Part shown: one piece after another, positions 47,655 to 58,141 of the stretch
Layout of the letters: every line of letters starts with the position of its first letter
How positions within the stretch are numbered: position 1 is the stretch's first letter
The notes under the pieces: model-generated
Told to the model about the DNA's origin: nothing
The model's database searches: none
What the model saw: the letters and a program-made list of their open reading frames with translations, nothing else
Origin: Streptococcus mitis
GTDB lineage: Bacteria > Bacillota > Bacilli > Lactobacillales > Streptococcaceae
Assembly: GCF_946190375.1 (NCBI RefSeq)
Contig: NZ_CAMIAF010000015.1
Location: 1-64,000, forward strand
Reading direction: 5' to 3'
Length of the DNA: 64,000 bases
Translations under genes and position numbers: made by a program

Positions 47655-47799
47655 GATGCGATGAGTCGATAGGTAGTCTTCGGACTACTATTGAGCATAA
47701 GGAGGTCATAACGCAGGAGCGGACCTTGATGAGTTGTGTGAACCTGCTCATCACATGAAGATGCCTCTTAGTCCCTGGTCTAGCGACCGGGGATTTTTA
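47655..47799 (+). ncRNA. asd RNA motif (streptococcal structured RNA upstream of asd)
   Basis: Structured transcript between a promoter and its own terminator. It has a GTAGTC-TTCG-GACTAC tetraloop hairpin (47673-47688), a GATGAG/CTCATC stem further on, and ends in TCCCTGGTC/GACCGGGGA (47772-47793) plus TTTTT. Position and sequence match the asd RNA known from streptococci, as I recall it. As it terminates before a separate asd promoter, it may be a free small RNA rather than a leader. Confidence 0.75.
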
Positions 47800-47824
47800 T
47801 TTTCCAAAAAATGATGAAAAAGCT

Positions 47825-47852
47825 TTGCAATTCATGGAAAAAGTAGTATAAT
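47825..47852 (+). promoter_or_regulatory. Promoter of asd
   Basis: TTGCAA (47825-47830), 16-bp spacer, TATAAT (47847-47852); GAAAGAGG ribosome site before the ATG. Confidence 0.7.
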
Positions 47853-47897
47853 ACATCTATTATAGAAATTTTTAGAAAATTCCGAAAGAGGTTATTT

Positions 47898-48974
47898 ATG
47901 GGATATACAGTTGCTGTAGTCGGCGCGACAGGTGCTGTCGGAGCTCAGATGATAAAAATGTTGGAAGAATCAACACTTCCAATCGATAAAATCCGTTTAC
48001 TTGCTTCTGCACGTTCAGCAGGCAAGACTTTGAAATTTAAAGACCAAGATATTACGATTGAAGAAACGACTGAAACAGCTTTTGAAGGAGTTGATATTGC
48101 TCTCTTTTCAGCAGGTGGTTCGACATCAGCTAAGTATGCACCGTACGCAGTTAAGGCTGGAGCGGTGGTAGTAGATAACACATCTTACTTCCGTCAAAAT
48201 CCAGATGTTCCTTTGGTTGTTCCAGAGGTCAATGCTCACGCACTTGATGCCCACAACGGGATTATTGCCTGCCCTAACTGTTCGACAATCCAAATGATGG
48301 TGGCGCTTGAGCCAGTTCGTCAAAAATGGGGCTTGGATCGTATCATTGTTTCAACTTACCAAGCAGTCTCTGGTGCTGGTATGGGAGCGATTCTTGAAAC
48401 ACAACGTGAACTTCGTGAAGTATTGAATGATGGAGTGAAACCACGTGATTTGCATGCGGAAATCTTACCTTCGGGTGGTGACAAGAAACATTATCCTATC
48501 GCCTTTAACGCTCTTCCACAAATCGATGTCTTCACTGACAATGATTATACTTACGAAGAGATGAAGATGACTAAGGAAACTAAGAAAATCATGGAAGATG
48601 ATAGCATTGCAGTATCTGCAACATGTGTGCGTATTCCAGTCTTGTCAGCTCACTCTGAGTCTGTTTACATCGAAACAAAAGAAGTGGCTCCAATCGAAGA
48701 AGTAAAAACAGCTATCGCAGCCTTCCCAGGTGCTGTTCTCGAAGATGATGTAGCTCATCAAATTTATCCGCAAGCCATCAATGCAGTGGGTTCACGTGAT
48801 ACCTTTGTTGGTCGTATCCGTAAAGACTTGGATGCTGAAAAAGGAATTCACATGTGGGTTGTTTCAGATAACCTTCTCAAAGGTGCTGCTTGGAACTCAG
48901 TTCAGATTGCAGAAACTCTTCATGAACGTGGCCTGGTTCGTCCAACAGCTGAATTGAAATTTGAATTAAAATAG
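47898..48974 (+). CDS. asd: Aspartate-semialdehyde dehydrogenase
   Basis: Reduces aspartyl phosphate to aspartate semialdehyde, feeding lysine, threonine, methionine and peptidoglycan precursors. NADP-binding start [18 protein letters not shown]; active-site Cys in [10 protein letters not shown] near residue 128; the HSES stretch near 251 contains a substrate-pocket His. 358 residues. dapA, the next enzyme of the lysine branch, follows 55 bases downstream. Confidence 0.96.
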   Translation: MGYTVAVVGATGAVGAQMIKMLEESTLPIDKIRLLASARSAGKTLKFKDQDITIEETTETAFEGVDIALFSAGGSTSAKYAPYAVKAGAVVVDNTSYFRQNPDVPLVVPEVNAHALDAHNGIIACPNCSTIQMMVALEPVRQKWGLDRIIVSTYQAVSGAGMGAILETQRELREVLNDGVKPRDLHAEILPSGGDKKHYPIAFNALPQIDVFTDNDYTYEEMKMTKETKKIMEDDSIAVSATCVRIPVLSAHSESVYIETKEVAPIEEVKTAIAAFPGAVLEDDVAHQIYPQAINAVGSRDTFVGRIRKDLDAEKGIHMWVVSDNLLKGAAWNSVQIAETLHERGLVRPTAELKFELK

Positions 48975-49029
48975 TCATATCGTTTAGGAGTTCAGATGAA
49001 CTCCTTCTTTGAAATAGAGAGGTGTTTTC

Positions 49030-49965
49030 ATGTCTTATCAAGATTTAAAAGAGTGTAAAATCATCACAGCCTTTATTACTCCCTTCCACGAGGATGGTTC
49101 CATCAACTTTGATGCCATTCCAGCCTTGATTGAGCATTTATTGGCCCATCATACAGATGGAATTCTTCTCGCAGGGACCACTGCTGAGAGTCCAACTTTG
49201 ACCCACGATGAGGAGTTGGAGCTGTTTGCGGCTGTACAAAAGATTGTCAATGGACGCGTTCCTTTGATTGCGGGTGTAGGTACCAATGATACGCGTGACT
49301 CGATCGAGTTTGTCAAAGAAGTAGCAGAATTTGGTGGTTTTGCTGCTGGGCTTGCAATCGTACCATACTACAACAAACCTTCTCAAGAAGGAATGTATCA
49401 GCACTTTAAAGCTATTGCAGATGCTTCTGACCTACCAATTATTATCTATAACATTCCAGGGCGTGTAGTTGTCGAATTGACTCCAGAAACTATGCTTCGT
49501 TTGGCTGACCATCCAAATATCATTGGTGTCAAAGAATGTACGAGCTTGGCTAATATGGCTTACTTGATTGAGCACAAGCCAGAAGAGTTCTTGGTCTATA
49601 CTGGTGAAGATGGAGATGCTTTCCATGCCATGAACCTTGGTGCGGACGGGGTTATTTCTGTTGCATCCCATACAAATGGGGATGAAATGCACGAGATGTT
49701 TACCGCCATTGCAGAAAGCGATATGAAGAAAGCTGCATCTATTCAGCGTAAATTCATTCCTAAAGTTAATGCTCTCTTCTCTTATCCAAGTCCTGCTCCA
49801 GTTAAGGCAGTTCTGAACTATATGGGATTTGAAGCTGGACCAACTCGTCTACCTCTTGTTCCAGCACCAGAAGAAGATGCCAAACGCATTATCAAGGTTG
49901 TTGTAGATGGCGACTACGAAGCGACTAAAGCAACCGTAACAGGTGTCTTAAGACCAGATTATTAA
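49030..49965 (+). CDS. dapA: 4-hydroxy-tetrahydrodipicolinate synthase
   Basis: Condenses aspartate semialdehyde with pyruvate, the first step committed to lysine/diaminopimelate. TIM barrel with [14 protein letters not shown] near residue 48, YNIPGR near 138 (Tyr), and the Schiff-base Lys in [11 protein letters not shown] near 167. 311 residues. Forms a unit with asd, ended by a terminator facing mnmE. Confidence 0.95.
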   Translation: MSYQDLKECKIITAFITPFHEDGSINFDAIPALIEHLLAHHTDGILLAGTTAESPTLTHDEELELFAAVQKIVNGRVPLIAGVGTNDTRDSIEFVKEVAEFGGFAAGLAIVPYYNKPSQEGMYQHFKAIADASDLPIIIYNIPGRVVVELTPETMLRLADHPNIIGVKECTSLANMAYLIEHKPEEFLVYTGEDGDAFHAMNLGADGVISVASHTNGDEMHEMFTAIAESDMKKAASIQRKFIPKVNALFSYPSPAPVKAVLNYMGFEAGPTRLPLVPAPEEDAKRIIKVVVDGDYEATKATVTGVLRPDY

Positions 49966-49975
49966 TGAAGACAAT

Positions 49976-50010
49976 AAAATCCATGACCGCAAGAAGGATC
50001 ATGGATTTTT
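49976..50010. terminator. Bidirectional terminator between dapA and mnmE
   Basis: AAAATCCATGA pairs with TCATGGATTTTT around a 12-nt loop. Confidence 0.85.
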
Positions 50011-50011
50011 C

Positions 50012-51385
50012 TTATTTTCCTAAACAGAATTGGCTAAAGAGTTGGGTGATGAGTTCATCTGGAGCAGCATCCCCAGTGATTTCTCCGAGGATTTCCCAAG
50101 TACGAGTCAAGTCAACTTGAAGCAAGTCAACTGGCATACCCAGTTCAAGACCTTCGTTAACAGCCTGTAAGCTTTCAACTGCCTTTTCAATCAAGGAAAT
50201 GTGACGGGCATTAGACAAGTAGGTAGCATCTTGCTCAACCAAACCAGCATTTTCAAAGAAGAGGTCATTAATGCGTTCTTCAATCTTATCGATATTTTGG
50301 TTTTTAAGGACTGAAATACGGATGACATCTTCAGGTAGTTCTGAAGTTTCAATTGCTTCAGGAAGATCAGTTTTGTTAAGCAGAATAATGCGATTAGTAT
50401 CTTGGCTGATTTCTAAGAGTTGGCGATCTTGGGTGGTCAGTGGTTCACTGGCATTTAATACAAGTAGTACCAAGTCAGCTTCCTTGAGGGCTTTTTTGGA
50501 GCGCTCGACACCGATTTGTTCTACAATGTCATCTGTTTCACGAATTCCAGCTGTATCAATCAATTTGAGAGGGACACCATTGATGTTGACGTATTCTTCG
50601 ATGACATCTCGAGTAGTACCAGCAATGTCTGTAACGATAGCCTTGTCCTCACGCAAGAGGTTGTTGAGAAGGCTGGATTTCCCAACGTTGGGGCGTCCGA
50701 TGATGGCTGTGGAAATTCCTTCACGGAGGATTTTACCGCGACGAGCTGTCCGAAGCAGATTGGTTAGCAATTGCTCAAACTCCATAGTCTTTTCACGTAC
50801 AACAGCAGTAGTGGCTTCCTCAACATCGTCATACTCAGGATAATCGATATTGACCTCGACTTGGGCAAGTGTGTTAAGGATTTCTTGACGGGTATTGTTA
50901 ATCAGGTCAGAAAGGGAGCCGTCTAATTGCTTAACTGCAATATTCATAGCCTTGTCTGTCTTGGCACGGATGATATCCATCACCGCCTCGGCCTGTGTCA
51001 AATCTACGCGACCGTTTAAAAAGGCACGTTTGGTAAATTCACCAGGTTCTGCCAATCGAGCTCCTTCACGGATAGCTAACTGGAGAATTTCATTGGTCAC
51101 CGCGATCCCACCGTGGGTGTTAATCTCGATAATATCCTCACGAGTGAAGGTTTTTGGAGATTTCATGGCCCCAATCATAACCTCGTCCATAACTTTACCA
51201 GTTTGAGGGTCAACGATGTGACCGTAGTTAAGAGTGTGGCTAGCAACCTGATTCAAGTCTTTTCCTTTAAAAATCTTTTGCGCAATCGCAAAACTATCTG
51301 TTCCGCTCAGGCGGACAATACCGATAGCCCCCTCGCCTAGTGGAGTCGAGATAGCAGCGATGGTATCAAATTCACGTGTAATCAT
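50012..51385 (-). CDS. mnmE: tRNA modification GTPase MnmE (TrmE)
   Basis: With MnmG it modifies the wobble uridine of several tRNAs. N-terminal folate-binding domain (~1-118), helical domain interrupted by the G domain: [12 protein letters not shown] near residue 230, [23 protein letters not shown] near 274, NKTDL near 340. It ends FCLGK with the conserved C-terminal Cys. 457 residues from the ATG at 51385, which has AAAGGAAA; the frame is open 19 codons further upstream without a ribosome site. Confidence 0.95.
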   Translation of the reverse strand: MITREFDTIAAISTPLGEGAIGIVRLSGTDSFAIAQKIFKGKDLNQVASHTLNYGHIVDPQTGKVMDEVMIGAMKSPKTFTREDIIEINTHGGIAVTNEILQLAIREGARLAEPGEFTKRAFLNGRVDLTQAEAVMDIIRAKTDKAMNIAVKQLDGSLSDLINNTRQEILNTLAQVEVNIDYPEYDDVEEATTAVVREKTMEFEQLLTNLLRTARRGKILREGISTAIIGRPNVGKSSLLNNLLREDKAIVTDIAGTTRDVIEEYVNINGVPLKLIDTAGIRETDDIVEQIGVERSKKALKEADLVLLVLNASEPLTTQDRQLLEISQDTNRIILLNKTDLPEAIETSELPEDVIRISVLKNQNIDKIEERINDLFFENAGLVEQDATYLSNARHISLIEKAVESLQAVNEGLELGMPVDLLQVDLTRTWEILGEITGDAAPDELITQLFSQFCLGK

Positions 51386-51492
51386 AATATTTCCTTTAAT
51401 TAATAGCTCTTTTTTTGGAAAATTTTCCAAGTTTCTTTTCAAATTGTAACAAATTTGAACTATTTCTTCAATGGATGCTACTTGGAGATTGA

Positions 51493-51519
51493 AAAAGCCT
51501 AAGCAATTCTGCTTAAGCT
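51493..51519 (-). terminator. Terminator of dmpI
   Basis: Minus strand AGCTTAAGCA / GCTTAGGCTTTTT forms a hairpin with a T-run just after the dmpI stop. Confidence 0.75.
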
Positions 51520-51522
51520 AGC

Positions 51523-51705
51523 TTATTTGGTGCGCATTTCCCCTTGTGGGAAGTAAGTTCCTTCTGGCATGTCGTTGATGATGACATGGACAGCAGATTG
51601 AGGTGCTCCAGTGTTACGGACAACAGCTTCCGTTACTTCCTTAGCAAGAGCTTTCTTTTGCTCGAGCGTGCGTCCTTCAAATAAATCGATGCGTACAAAT
51701 GGCAT
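51523..51705 (-). CDS. dmpI: 4-oxalocrotonate tautomerase family protein
   Basis: 60-residue tautomerase of the 4-OT family. After Met removal the chain begins PFVRIDLFEGR, giving the catalytic N-terminal Pro; the conserved Arg lies near residue 11. No aromatic-degradation genes are nearby, so the physiological substrate is unknown. A GAGGAAG ribosome site sits before the ATG at 51705; the frame extends 5 codons further but would lose Pro1. Confidence 0.88.
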   Translation of the reverse strand: MPFVRIDLFEGRTLEQKKALAKEVTEAVVRNTGAPQSAVHVIINDMPEGTYFPQGEMRTK

Positions 51706-51777
51706 AATAGCTTCCTCCACTAGTTTTTGATTTCTTCTATTTTACCACATTTTGCCGTTTAAAGCTTAAGAAAATTA

Positions 51778-51786
51778 TGATATACT
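51778..51786 (+). promoter_or_regulatory. Extended -10 promoter of the tdk operon
   Basis: TGATATACT: TATACT (51781-51786), about 43 bases before tdk; TTTAAA at 51758-51763 could act as -35. Confidence 0.5.
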
Positions 51787-51828
51787 AGAATGTAGCAAAA
51801 ATTTAGAAATGGACGTGAAGCAAGAAAC

Positions 51829-52428
51829 ATGGCACAGTTGTATTATCGTTATGGGACCATGAACTCTGGAAAGACAATCGAGATTCTCAAGGTGGCCTAT
51901 AACTATGAGGAGCAAGGAAAAGGTGTTGTGATTATGACTTCAGCTCTGGATACGCGTGACGGTGTTGGCTATGTATCGAGTCGAATTGGCATGAAACGCC
52001 CTGCCATTGCGATTGAGGAGTCAACGGATATCTTTGGATTTATCCGAGATTTACCTGAGAAACCATACTGTGTTTTGGTCGATGAAGCCCAGTTTCTCAA
52101 ACGTCATCATGTTTATGACCTAGCTCGTGTTGTAGACGAGTTAGATATACCCGTCATGGCTTTTGGTTTGAAAAATGATTTTCGAAATGAACTGTTCGAA
52201 GGTTCCAAATATCTATTACTTTTAGCAGACAAGATTGACGAAATCAAGACCATCTGTCAGTATTGTAAAAAAAAGGCAACTATGGTTTTGCGTACACAGG
52301 ATGGACTGCCAGTCTATGATGGTGAGCAGATTCAGATTGGTGGCAATGAAACCTATATCTCAGTTTGTCGTAAACATTATTTTGCGCCAATGATAACCTC
52401 TAACAAGGAGCAAAACTATGACAATTGA
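51829..52428 (+). CDS. tdk: Thymidine kinase
   Basis: Salvages thymidine to dTMP. Type II (human TK1-like) fold: Walker [13 protein letters not shown] near residue 9, Walker [10 protein letters not shown] near 82, and a zinc site built from CQYCKKK near 148 and CRKH near 186. 199 residues. The end overlaps the acetyltransferase gene by 11 bases; prfA follows, the common streptococcal tdk-prfA arrangement. Confidence 0.95.
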   Translation: MAQLYYRYGTMNSGKTIEILKVAYNYEEQGKGVVIMTSALDTRDGVGYVSSRIGMKRPAIAIEESTDIFGFIRDLPEKPYCVLVDEAQFLKRHHVYDLARVVDELDIPVMAFGLKNDFRNELFEGSKYLLLLADKIDEIKTICQYCKKKATMVLRTQDGLPVYDGEQIQIGGNETYISVCRKHYFAPMITSNKEQNYDN

Positions 52429-52897
52429 ATTAAGAGATGTTACAATGGAAAATTATTTTGATGTTTTGAATTTGGATGTCAAGGAATATCAAAAACAATT
52501 CATTGCTACTAACGCAATTAGTTTAGCTGAAGCATACGTCTATACTAAAAATGGAGATTTTGTAGCTCCATTGGCAGTTTATGATAATGATGCAATTATA
52601 GGTTTTGTGATGATAGCTTATGATAAAAAGATCGGAATTAGTAGTGGAAATTATTTACTATTTCGTTTTATGATTGATAAGAATTTTCAAAATCAAGGAT
52701 ATTTTAAACTAATTATGGATAAAGTGCTAGACTATGTTCGGACAGCGCCAGCAGGTTTAAGCAATAAACTTTGGTTGTCTTATGAACTAGAAAATGAACA
52801 TGCAAGATCTTGTTACCTCAGTTATGGATTTAAAGAAACTGGGGAAATATCCGAGAACGAAGTAGTAGCAATCTATGATTTAACAATTGAGAAATAA
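52418..52897 (+). CDS. GNAT acetyltransferase (spermine/spermidine acetyltransferase-like)
   Basis: 159 residues with GNAT features: acetyl-CoA loop region [21 protein letters not shown] near residue 88 (a Q/GxxG/A-like turn) and [20 protein letters not shown] near 125. The opening [29 protein letters not shown] resembles BltD/PaiA-type polyamine acetyltransferases. It sits within the tdk-prfA unit, is more AT-rich than its neighbours, and may be an insertion into the operon. Confidence 0.75.
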   Translation: MTIELRDVTMENYFDVLNLDVKEYQKQFIATNAISLAEAYVYTKNGDFVAPLAVYDNDAIIGFVMIAYDKKIGISSGNYLLFRFMIDKNFQNQGYFKLIMDKVLDYVRTAPAGLSNKLWLSYELENEHARSCYLSYGFKETGEISENEVVAIYDLTIEK

Positions 52898-52906
52898 GGA
52901 GAAAAA

Positions 52907-53986
52907 ATGAACATCTATGATCAACTACAAGCTGTAGAAGACCGTTATGAAGAATTAGGAGAATTGCTCAGTGACCCAGATGTGGTTTCGGACACCAAGC
53001 GTTTCATGGATCTTTCCAAAGAAGAGGCTTCTACTCGTGATACGGTAACAGCCTACCGTGAGTACAAACAAGTCCTTCAAAATATTATCGATGCTGAAGA
53101 GATGATTAAGGAATCAGGTGGAGATGCTGACTTGGAAGAAATGGCCAAGCAAGAGCTCAAAGATGCCAAGGCTGAAAAAGAAGAATACGAAGAAAAACTG
53201 AAAATTTTGCTCCTTCCAAAGGATCCAAACGATGACAAGAACATCATCCTTGAAATCCGTGGAGCAGCTGGTGGAGATGAAGCAGCACTTTTCGCTGGGG
53301 ATTTGCTAACCATGTACCAAAAGTATGCAGAAGCCCAAGGATGGCGCTTTGAAGTTATGGAAGCTTCTATGAACGGTGTCGGCGGTTTTAAAGAAGTGGT
53401 TGCTATGGTTTCTGGCCAGTCTGTATACTCTAAACTCAAGTACGAATCAGGTGCCCATCGTGTGCAACGTGTTCCTGTGACAGAAAGCCAAGGCCGTGTT
53501 CATACTTCGACAGCGACAGTTCTTGTTATGCCTGAAGTGGAAGAGGTTGAATACGACATTGATCCAAAAGACCTTCGTGTCGACATCTATCATGCATCAG
53601 GTGCTGGTGGACAGAACGTCAATAAGGTTGCGACTGCGGTTCGTATCGTTCACTTGCCAACCAACATCAAGGTTGAGATGCAGGAAGAACGTACTCAACA
53701 GAAGAACCGTGAGAAAGCCATGAAAATCATCCGTGCGCGTGTTGCTGACCACTTTGCTCAAATTGCCCAAGACGAACAAGACGCTGAGCGTAAGTCAACG
53801 ATCGGTACTGGTGACCGTTCAGAACGGATCCGTACTTATAACTTCCCACAAAACCGTGTCACAGACCACCGTATTGGATTGACCCTCCAAAAACTAGATA
53901 CCATTTTGTCTGGTAAGTTGGATGAAGTTGTGGATGCCTTGGTGCTTTATGATCAAACACAAAAATTAGAAGAATTAAACAAATAA
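52907..53986 (+). CDS. prfA: Peptide chain release factor 1
   Basis: Recognises UAA and UAG stops and triggers peptide release. The GGQ loop is in [18 protein letters not shown] near residue 232; the codon-recognition P-x-T motif [15 protein letters not shown] lies near 190. 359 residues. Its stop overlaps the prmC start (TAATG), pairing the factor with the methyltransferase that modifies its GGQ Gln. Confidence 0.97.
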   Translation: MNIYDQLQAVEDRYEELGELLSDPDVVSDTKRFMDLSKEEASTRDTVTAYREYKQVLQNIIDAEEMIKESGGDADLEEMAKQELKDAKAEKEEYEEKLKILLLPKDPNDDKNIILEIRGAAGGDEAALFAGDLLTMYQKYAEAQGWRFEVMEASMNGVGGFKEVVAMVSGQSVYSKLKYESGAHRVQRVPVTESQGRVHTSTATVLVMPEVEEVEYDIDPKDLRVDIYHASGAGGQNVNKVATAVRIVHLPTNIKVEMQEERTQQKNREKAMKIIRARVADHFAQIAQDEQDAERKSTIGTGDRSERIRTYNFPQNRVTDHRIGLTLQKLDTILSGKLDEVVDALVLYDQTQKLEELNK

Positions 53987-54822
53987 TGAAATTAGCTCAA
54001 TTATTTTCAGATTTTGAAGAAGAGTTGATAAGACAAGGAGAGGAAGCTGAAAGCCTCTCTTTTGTCTATCGTGGCCTGAAAAATCTCCCTTTCACAGATT
54101 TTGTTTTTGCTCTCCAGAAAGAGGTAACAGAGGAAGAAAAACAATTTGTAAAAGGAATTTTTCAACAGTTAGTAGCTCATAAACCGGCACAGTACATCAT
54201 TGGACAGGCAGATTTTTATGGAATGCAGTTAAAAGTTGATGAACGAGTATTAATTCCTCGTCCAGAGACTGAGGAGTTGGTGGAGCTTATCCTGGTTGAA
54301 AATCCTGAGACGAATCTTTCAGTTCTGGATATTGGAACAGGTAGTGGAGCTATAGCCCTTACATTAGCAAAAAACAGACCAAATTGGTTAGTAACAGCAG
54401 CAGACATTTCCCAAGATGCTTTAGATGTAGCTAGCGAAAATGCTAAAAATCAAAATCTTCAAATATTTTTAAAAAAATCTGACTGTTTTACAGAAATTTC
54501 TGAAAAATATGATATAATTGTTTCCAATCCACCCTATATCTCTCGTGAAGATGAGTCAGAGGTCGGCTTGAATGTTTTTCATTCGGAGCCTCATCTAGCT
54601 CTCTTTGCAGACGAGGATGGCCTAGCTATTTACCGTAGAATTGCGGAAGATGCAAAAGACTATCTCAAAGATGGTGGTAAGATTTACCTTGAAATTGGAT
54701 ACAAGCAAGGTCAAAGTGTTCCTGAACTTTTTAGGAAGCATCTTCCTGAAAAACGTGTAAGAACACTTAAGGACCAATTTGGTCAAGATAGGATGGTCGT
54801 GATTGATGATGGACAGGATTAG
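53986..54822 (+). CDS. prmC: Release factor glutamine methyltransferase
   Basis: N5-methylates the Gln of the GGQ motif of release factors. N-terminal helical domain (~1-80); SAM-binding DIGTGSGAIALTLAKNRP near residue 116; catalytic NPPYISRED near 182 that holds the substrate Gln; LIPRPETEELVE near 89. 278 residues. Overlaps prfA by 1 base and sua5 by about 17. Confidence 0.95.
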   Translation: MKLAQLFSDFEEELIRQGEEAESLSFVYRGLKNLPFTDFVFALQKEVTEEEKQFVKGIFQQLVAHKPAQYIIGQADFYGMQLKVDERVLIPRPETEELVELILVENPETNLSVLDIGTGSGAIALTLAKNRPNWLVTAADISQDALDVASENAKNQNLQIFLKKSDCFTEISEKYDIIVSNPPYISREDESEVGLNVFHSEPHLALFADEDGLAIYRRIAEDAKDYLKDGGKIYLEIGYKQGQSVPELFRKHLPEKRVRTLKDQFGQDRMVVIDDGQD

Positions 54823-55408
54823 ACAAGAGTTGGAAAATGGTGGAGCTGTCGTTCTGCCTACAGAGACGGTTTACGGTCTTTTTGCCAAAGCTCTAGACGA
54901 AAAAGCAGTTGATCATGTTTACCAACTCAAACGTCGACCTAGAGACAAGGCACTCAATCTGAATATTGCCTCTTTAGAGGATATCTTGCACTTTTCAAAG
55001 AATCAGCCAGCTTATCTTCAAAAACTTGTAGAGACCTTTTTACCAGGTCCCTTGACCATTATCCTTGAAGCCAATGACCGAGTTCCCTATTGGGTCAATT
55101 CTGGTCTTGCAACTGTTGGATTTCGGATGCCCAGTCATCCCATTACCCTTGATTTGATTCGAGAGACAGGTCCCTTGATTGGGCCGTCTGCCAATATTTC
55201 AGGTCAGGCAAGTGGAGTAACCTTTGAACAAATTCTGAAGGATTTTGACCAAGAGGTTCTGGGTCTGGAAGACGATGCTTTTTTAACTGGACAGGATTCA
55301 ACTATCGTGGACTTGTCTGGAGACAAGGTGAAAATCTTACGCCAAGGGGCCATTAAGCGAGAAGATATTCTTGCCCGGTTGCCAGAGGTTTCTTTTGAGG
55401 AGGAATGA
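54806..55408 (+). CDS. sua5: L-threonylcarbamoyladenylate synthase (Sua5/YwlC family)
   Basis: Makes threonylcarbamoyl-AMP for the t6A modification of ANN-reading tRNAs. YrdC domain: VLPTETVYGLFAKA near residue 17, KRRPRDKALNL near 44 and GPSANISGQASG near 133. 200 residues, lacking the longer C-terminal Sua5 domain. Start at ATG 54806 or 54809, inside prmC, without a clear ribosome site, so probably coupled. Confidence 0.88.
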   Translation: MMDRIRQELENGGAVVLPTETVYGLFAKALDEKAVDHVYQLKRRPRDKALNLNIASLEDILHFSKNQPAYLQKLVETFLPGPLTIILEANDRVPYWVNSGLATVGFRMPSHPITLDLIRETGPLIGPSANISGQASGVTFEQILKDFDQEVLGLEDDAFLTGQDSTIVDLSGDKVKILRQGAIKREDILARLPEVSFEEE

Positions 55409-55409
55409 G

Positions 55410-55841
55410 ATGCTCAGAAATTTAAGAGAAACTGATGTGAAAGCTATTTGTGACATTAACCAAGAAGCTTTGGGCTATTCTTTTAGTCCAGAGGACACAG
55501 CTAGTCAACTAGCTAGATTATCTCAGGATTCCCATCATTTCCTACTTGGCTATGAGGATGAAGCTAGTCATGCCTTGCTTGGATATGTCCACGCCGAGGT
55601 CTATGAATCACTTTATTCTAAAGCAGGATTTAATATTTTAGCTTTAGCAGTTTCACCTCAAGCGCAAGGTCAAGGTATTGGCAAAAGCTTATTGCAAGGG
55701 TTGGAGCAAGAAGCAAAAAGACGCGGCTATGGGTTTATCCGCTTAAACTCTGCCGACCATCGTCTGGGTGCTCATGCATTTTATGAAAAAGTTGGTTATA
55801 CTTGTGATAAAGTGCAGAAACGGTTTATTCGCATCTTTTAG
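55410..55841 (+). CDS. GNAT family N-acetyltransferase
   Basis: 143 residues from the ATG at 55410, which has a strong GAGGAGG inside the end of sua5 (the frame continues upstream without another ribosome site). Acetyl-CoA motif LAVSPQAQGQGIGKSLLQGLEQEA near residue 83; C-terminal AHAFYEKVGYTCDKVQKRF is typical of the RimI/PhnO-like group. The substrate is unknown. Follows sua5 in the same unit. Confidence 0.82.
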   Translation: MLRNLRETDVKAICDINQEALGYSFSPEDTASQLARLSQDSHHFLLGYEDEASHALLGYVHAEVYESLYSKAGFNILALAVSPQAQGQGIGKSLLQGLEQEAKRRGYGFIRLNSADHRLGAHAFYEKVGYTCDKVQKRFIRIF

Positions 55842-55902
55842 TTTGATTTTCTAATAAGAAAATTAAACTAATGGACTAGTCACACAATAAAGGAGAAGAC
55901 CT

Positions 55903-57159
55903 ATGATTTTTGACAAAGATGATTTTAAAGCATACGATGCTGATCTCTGGAATGCTATTGCCAAAGAAGAAGAACGACAACAAAACAACATTGAGTTGAT
56001 TGCTTCGGAAAACGTAGTTTCCAAGGCTGTTATGGCTGCTCAAGGGTCTATCTTGACGAATAAATACGCCGAAGGTTACCCAGGACGCCGTTATTATGGT
56101 GGAACTGATGTGGTAGACGTGGTGGAATCTCTAGCCATTGAACGCGCAAAAGAAATTTTCGGTGCAAAATTTGCTAATGTCCAACCTCACTCAGGAAGTC
56201 AAGCTAACTGTGCGGCTTACATGGCCTTGATTGAGCCAGGTGATACCGTTATGGGGATGGATTTGGCAGCAGGTGGTCACTTGACCCATGGGGCTCCTGT
56301 TAGCTTCTCTGGTCAAACCTACAACTTTGTTTCTTATAGTGTGGATCCTGAAACGGAATTCTTGGATTTTGATGCTATCTTGAAACAAGCCCAAGAAGTA
56401 AAACCAAAATTGATCGTAGCAGGTGCTTCAGCCTATTCTCAAATTATCGACTTTTCAAAATTTCGTGAAATTGCGGACGCTGTTGGGGCTAAACTTATGG
56501 TAGATATGGCTCATATCGCTGGTTTGGTTGCTGCTGGTCTACATCCAAGCCCAGTGCCATACGCTCATATCACGACAACAACGACCCACAAAACCCTTCG
56601 TGGCCCTCGTGGTGGTTTGATTTTGACAAATGATGAAGACCTAGCTAAGAAAATCAATTCTGCTATTTTCCCAGGTATTCAGGGTGGTCCTTTAGAGCAT
56701 GTTGTGGCTGCCAAGGCTGTTTCCTTCAAAGAAGTTTTGGATCCAGCCTTCAAGGAATATGCTGCTAATGTAATCAAAAACAGCAAGGCTATGGCGGATG
56801 TCTTTTTGCAAGACCCTGATTTTCGTATCATTTCTGGAGGAACTGAAAACCACCTCTTCCTAGTGGATGTGACTAAGGTTGTAGAAAACGGAAAAGTTGC
56901 CCAAAACTTGCTGGATGAAGTCAATATTACCCTAAATAAAAACTCAATCCCTTACGAAACCTTGTCACCATTCAAGACAAGTGGTATTCGTATCGGATCT
57001 GCAGCCATTACTGCACGTGGATTTGGTGAAGAAGAAAGTCGCAAAGTAGCTGAACTGATCATTAAAACCCTTAAAAATGCAGAAAATGAAGCTGTCTTAG
57101 AAGAAGTGAGAAGTGCAGTCAAAGCCTTGACAGACGCCTTCCCATTATACGAGGACTAA
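55903..57159 (+). CDS. glyA: Serine hydroxymethyltransferase
   Basis: Interconverts serine and glycine with transfer of a one-carbon unit to tetrahydrofolate. PLP Lys in [14 protein letters not shown] near residue 227; [20 protein letters not shown] near 30 and [14 protein letters not shown] near 53 bind substrate. 418 residues. Supplies methylene-THF together with fhs elsewhere in the window. Strong AAAGGAGAAG ribosome site. Confidence 0.97.
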   Translation: MIFDKDDFKAYDADLWNAIAKEEERQQNNIELIASENVVSKAVMAAQGSILTNKYAEGYPGRRYYGGTDVVDVVESLAIERAKEIFGAKFANVQPHSGSQANCAAYMALIEPGDTVMGMDLAAGGHLTHGAPVSFSGQTYNFVSYSVDPETEFLDFDAILKQAQEVKPKLIVAGASAYSQIIDFSKFREIADAVGAKLMVDMAHIAGLVAAGLHPSPVPYAHITTTTTHKTLRGPRGGLILTNDEDLAKKINSAIFPGIQGGPLEHVVAAKAVSFKEVLDPAFKEYAANVIKNSKAMADVFLQDPDFRIISGGTENHLFLVDVTKVVENGKVAQNLLDEVNITLNKNSIPYETLSPFKTSGIRIGSAAITARGFGEEESRKVAELIIKTLKNAENEAVLEEVRSAVKALTDAFPLYED

Positions 57160-57166
57160 AACTTTT

Positions 57167-58141
57167 ATGGACATTTATATTAAGAAAGCCATTATTCACC
57201 AGTTCAGTCCGGCTGATACCGAGCTGTTCCTAGCGGATAAGCTTCTCAATATTACTCCAAAAATCGAAGAATACCTGCGTAAAAAAATTGAACGTGTGTA
57301 TTCAGATGAAGCCAAGACTGGGATTTTCGAGGAAGAAAATCCCTTCTTCAATCACATCACAGACGATTTATTGGAGACATCAGTAACACTGGCTAATCTC
57401 TGGAAAGAGGAGTTTAGCATTTCTGAAAATCTCAAGACCAATGACTTGATTTTTGTGCAATTTTCTAAAGAAGGTGTGGAACATTTCGCTTTCTTGAGAA
57501 TTGCCCTGCGTGAGACCTTGACCCACCTCGGAGGAGAAGTTGATAATCCAATCAAGCTGACTCAGAATAACCTGCCTGGATTTGGAACGGGTGCCGACGA
57601 AGCCTTGGTGGTCAATCTTCAGAGTCGCAAGTACCATCTGATTGAAAAACGAATCAAGTACAACGGGGCTTTCTTGAACTATTTTTCAGAAAATCTTCTT
57701 GCTGTCACCCCTAAAATTTCACCCAAGAAATCTATCAAAGAACTGGAAAAAACAGCTCAGAGAATTGCTGAGACTTTTAACCCAGATGATTTTCAATTTC
57801 AATCCAAGGTCAAATCAGCGATTTTCAATAATCTAGAAGAAAGTAATGAATTGTCACCTGAAAAATTGGCTAACGACCTTTTTGACAACAATCTGACAGC
57901 TCGTTTGAGCTTTATTGACCAAGTCAAAGAAGCCGTACCAGAACCAGTTCAATTTGATGAAATTGATGCCAGTCGTCAGCTTAAAAAATTTGAAAACCAA
58001 AAACTTTCCTTGTCAAATGGAATTGAGCTCATTGTTCCCAATAACGTCTATCAAGACGCCGAGTCTGTTGAGTTTATCCAAAACGACAATGGAACTTACT
58101 CTATCTTAATCAAAAATATCGAGGATATTCAAAGCAAATAA
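57167..58141 (+). CDS. Nucleoid-associated protein, NdpA/YejK-like
   Basis: 324 residues of the 37-kDa nucleoid-associated family, of poorly known function. The start [16 protein letters not shown] and the block [25 protein letters not shown] near residue 125 support this. No membrane segments or signal peptide. Eight bases after glyA and overlapping the next ATG by 1 base (TAATG), so it is co-transcribed with glyA and the lysozyme-like gene. Confidence 0.75.
   Translation: MDIYIKKAIIHQFSPADTELFLADKLLNITPKIEEYLRKKIERVYSDEAKTGIFEEENPFFNHITDDLLETSVTLANLWKEEFSISENLKTNDLIFVQFSKEGVEHFAFLRIALRETLTHLGGEVDNPIKLTQNNLPGFGTGADEALVVNLQSRKYHLIEKRIKYNGAFLNYFSENLLAVTPKISPKKSIKELEKTAQRIAETFNPDDFQFQSKVKSAIFNNLEESNELSPEKLANDLFDNNLTARLSFIDQVKEAVPEPVQFDEIDASRQLKKFENQKLSLSNGIELIVPNNVYQDAESVEFIQNDNGTYSILIKNIEDIQSK

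Noticed and set aside
47655-47799. Lysine riboswitch before asd
   Set aside because: The L-box core sequences are missing, the RNA is shorter, and the sequence fits the asd RNA better.
50271-50843. Plus-strand open frame of 190 codons inside mnmE
   Set aside because: Antisense to the MnmE G domain; Ser/Arg-rich low-complexity composition typical of a shadow frame.
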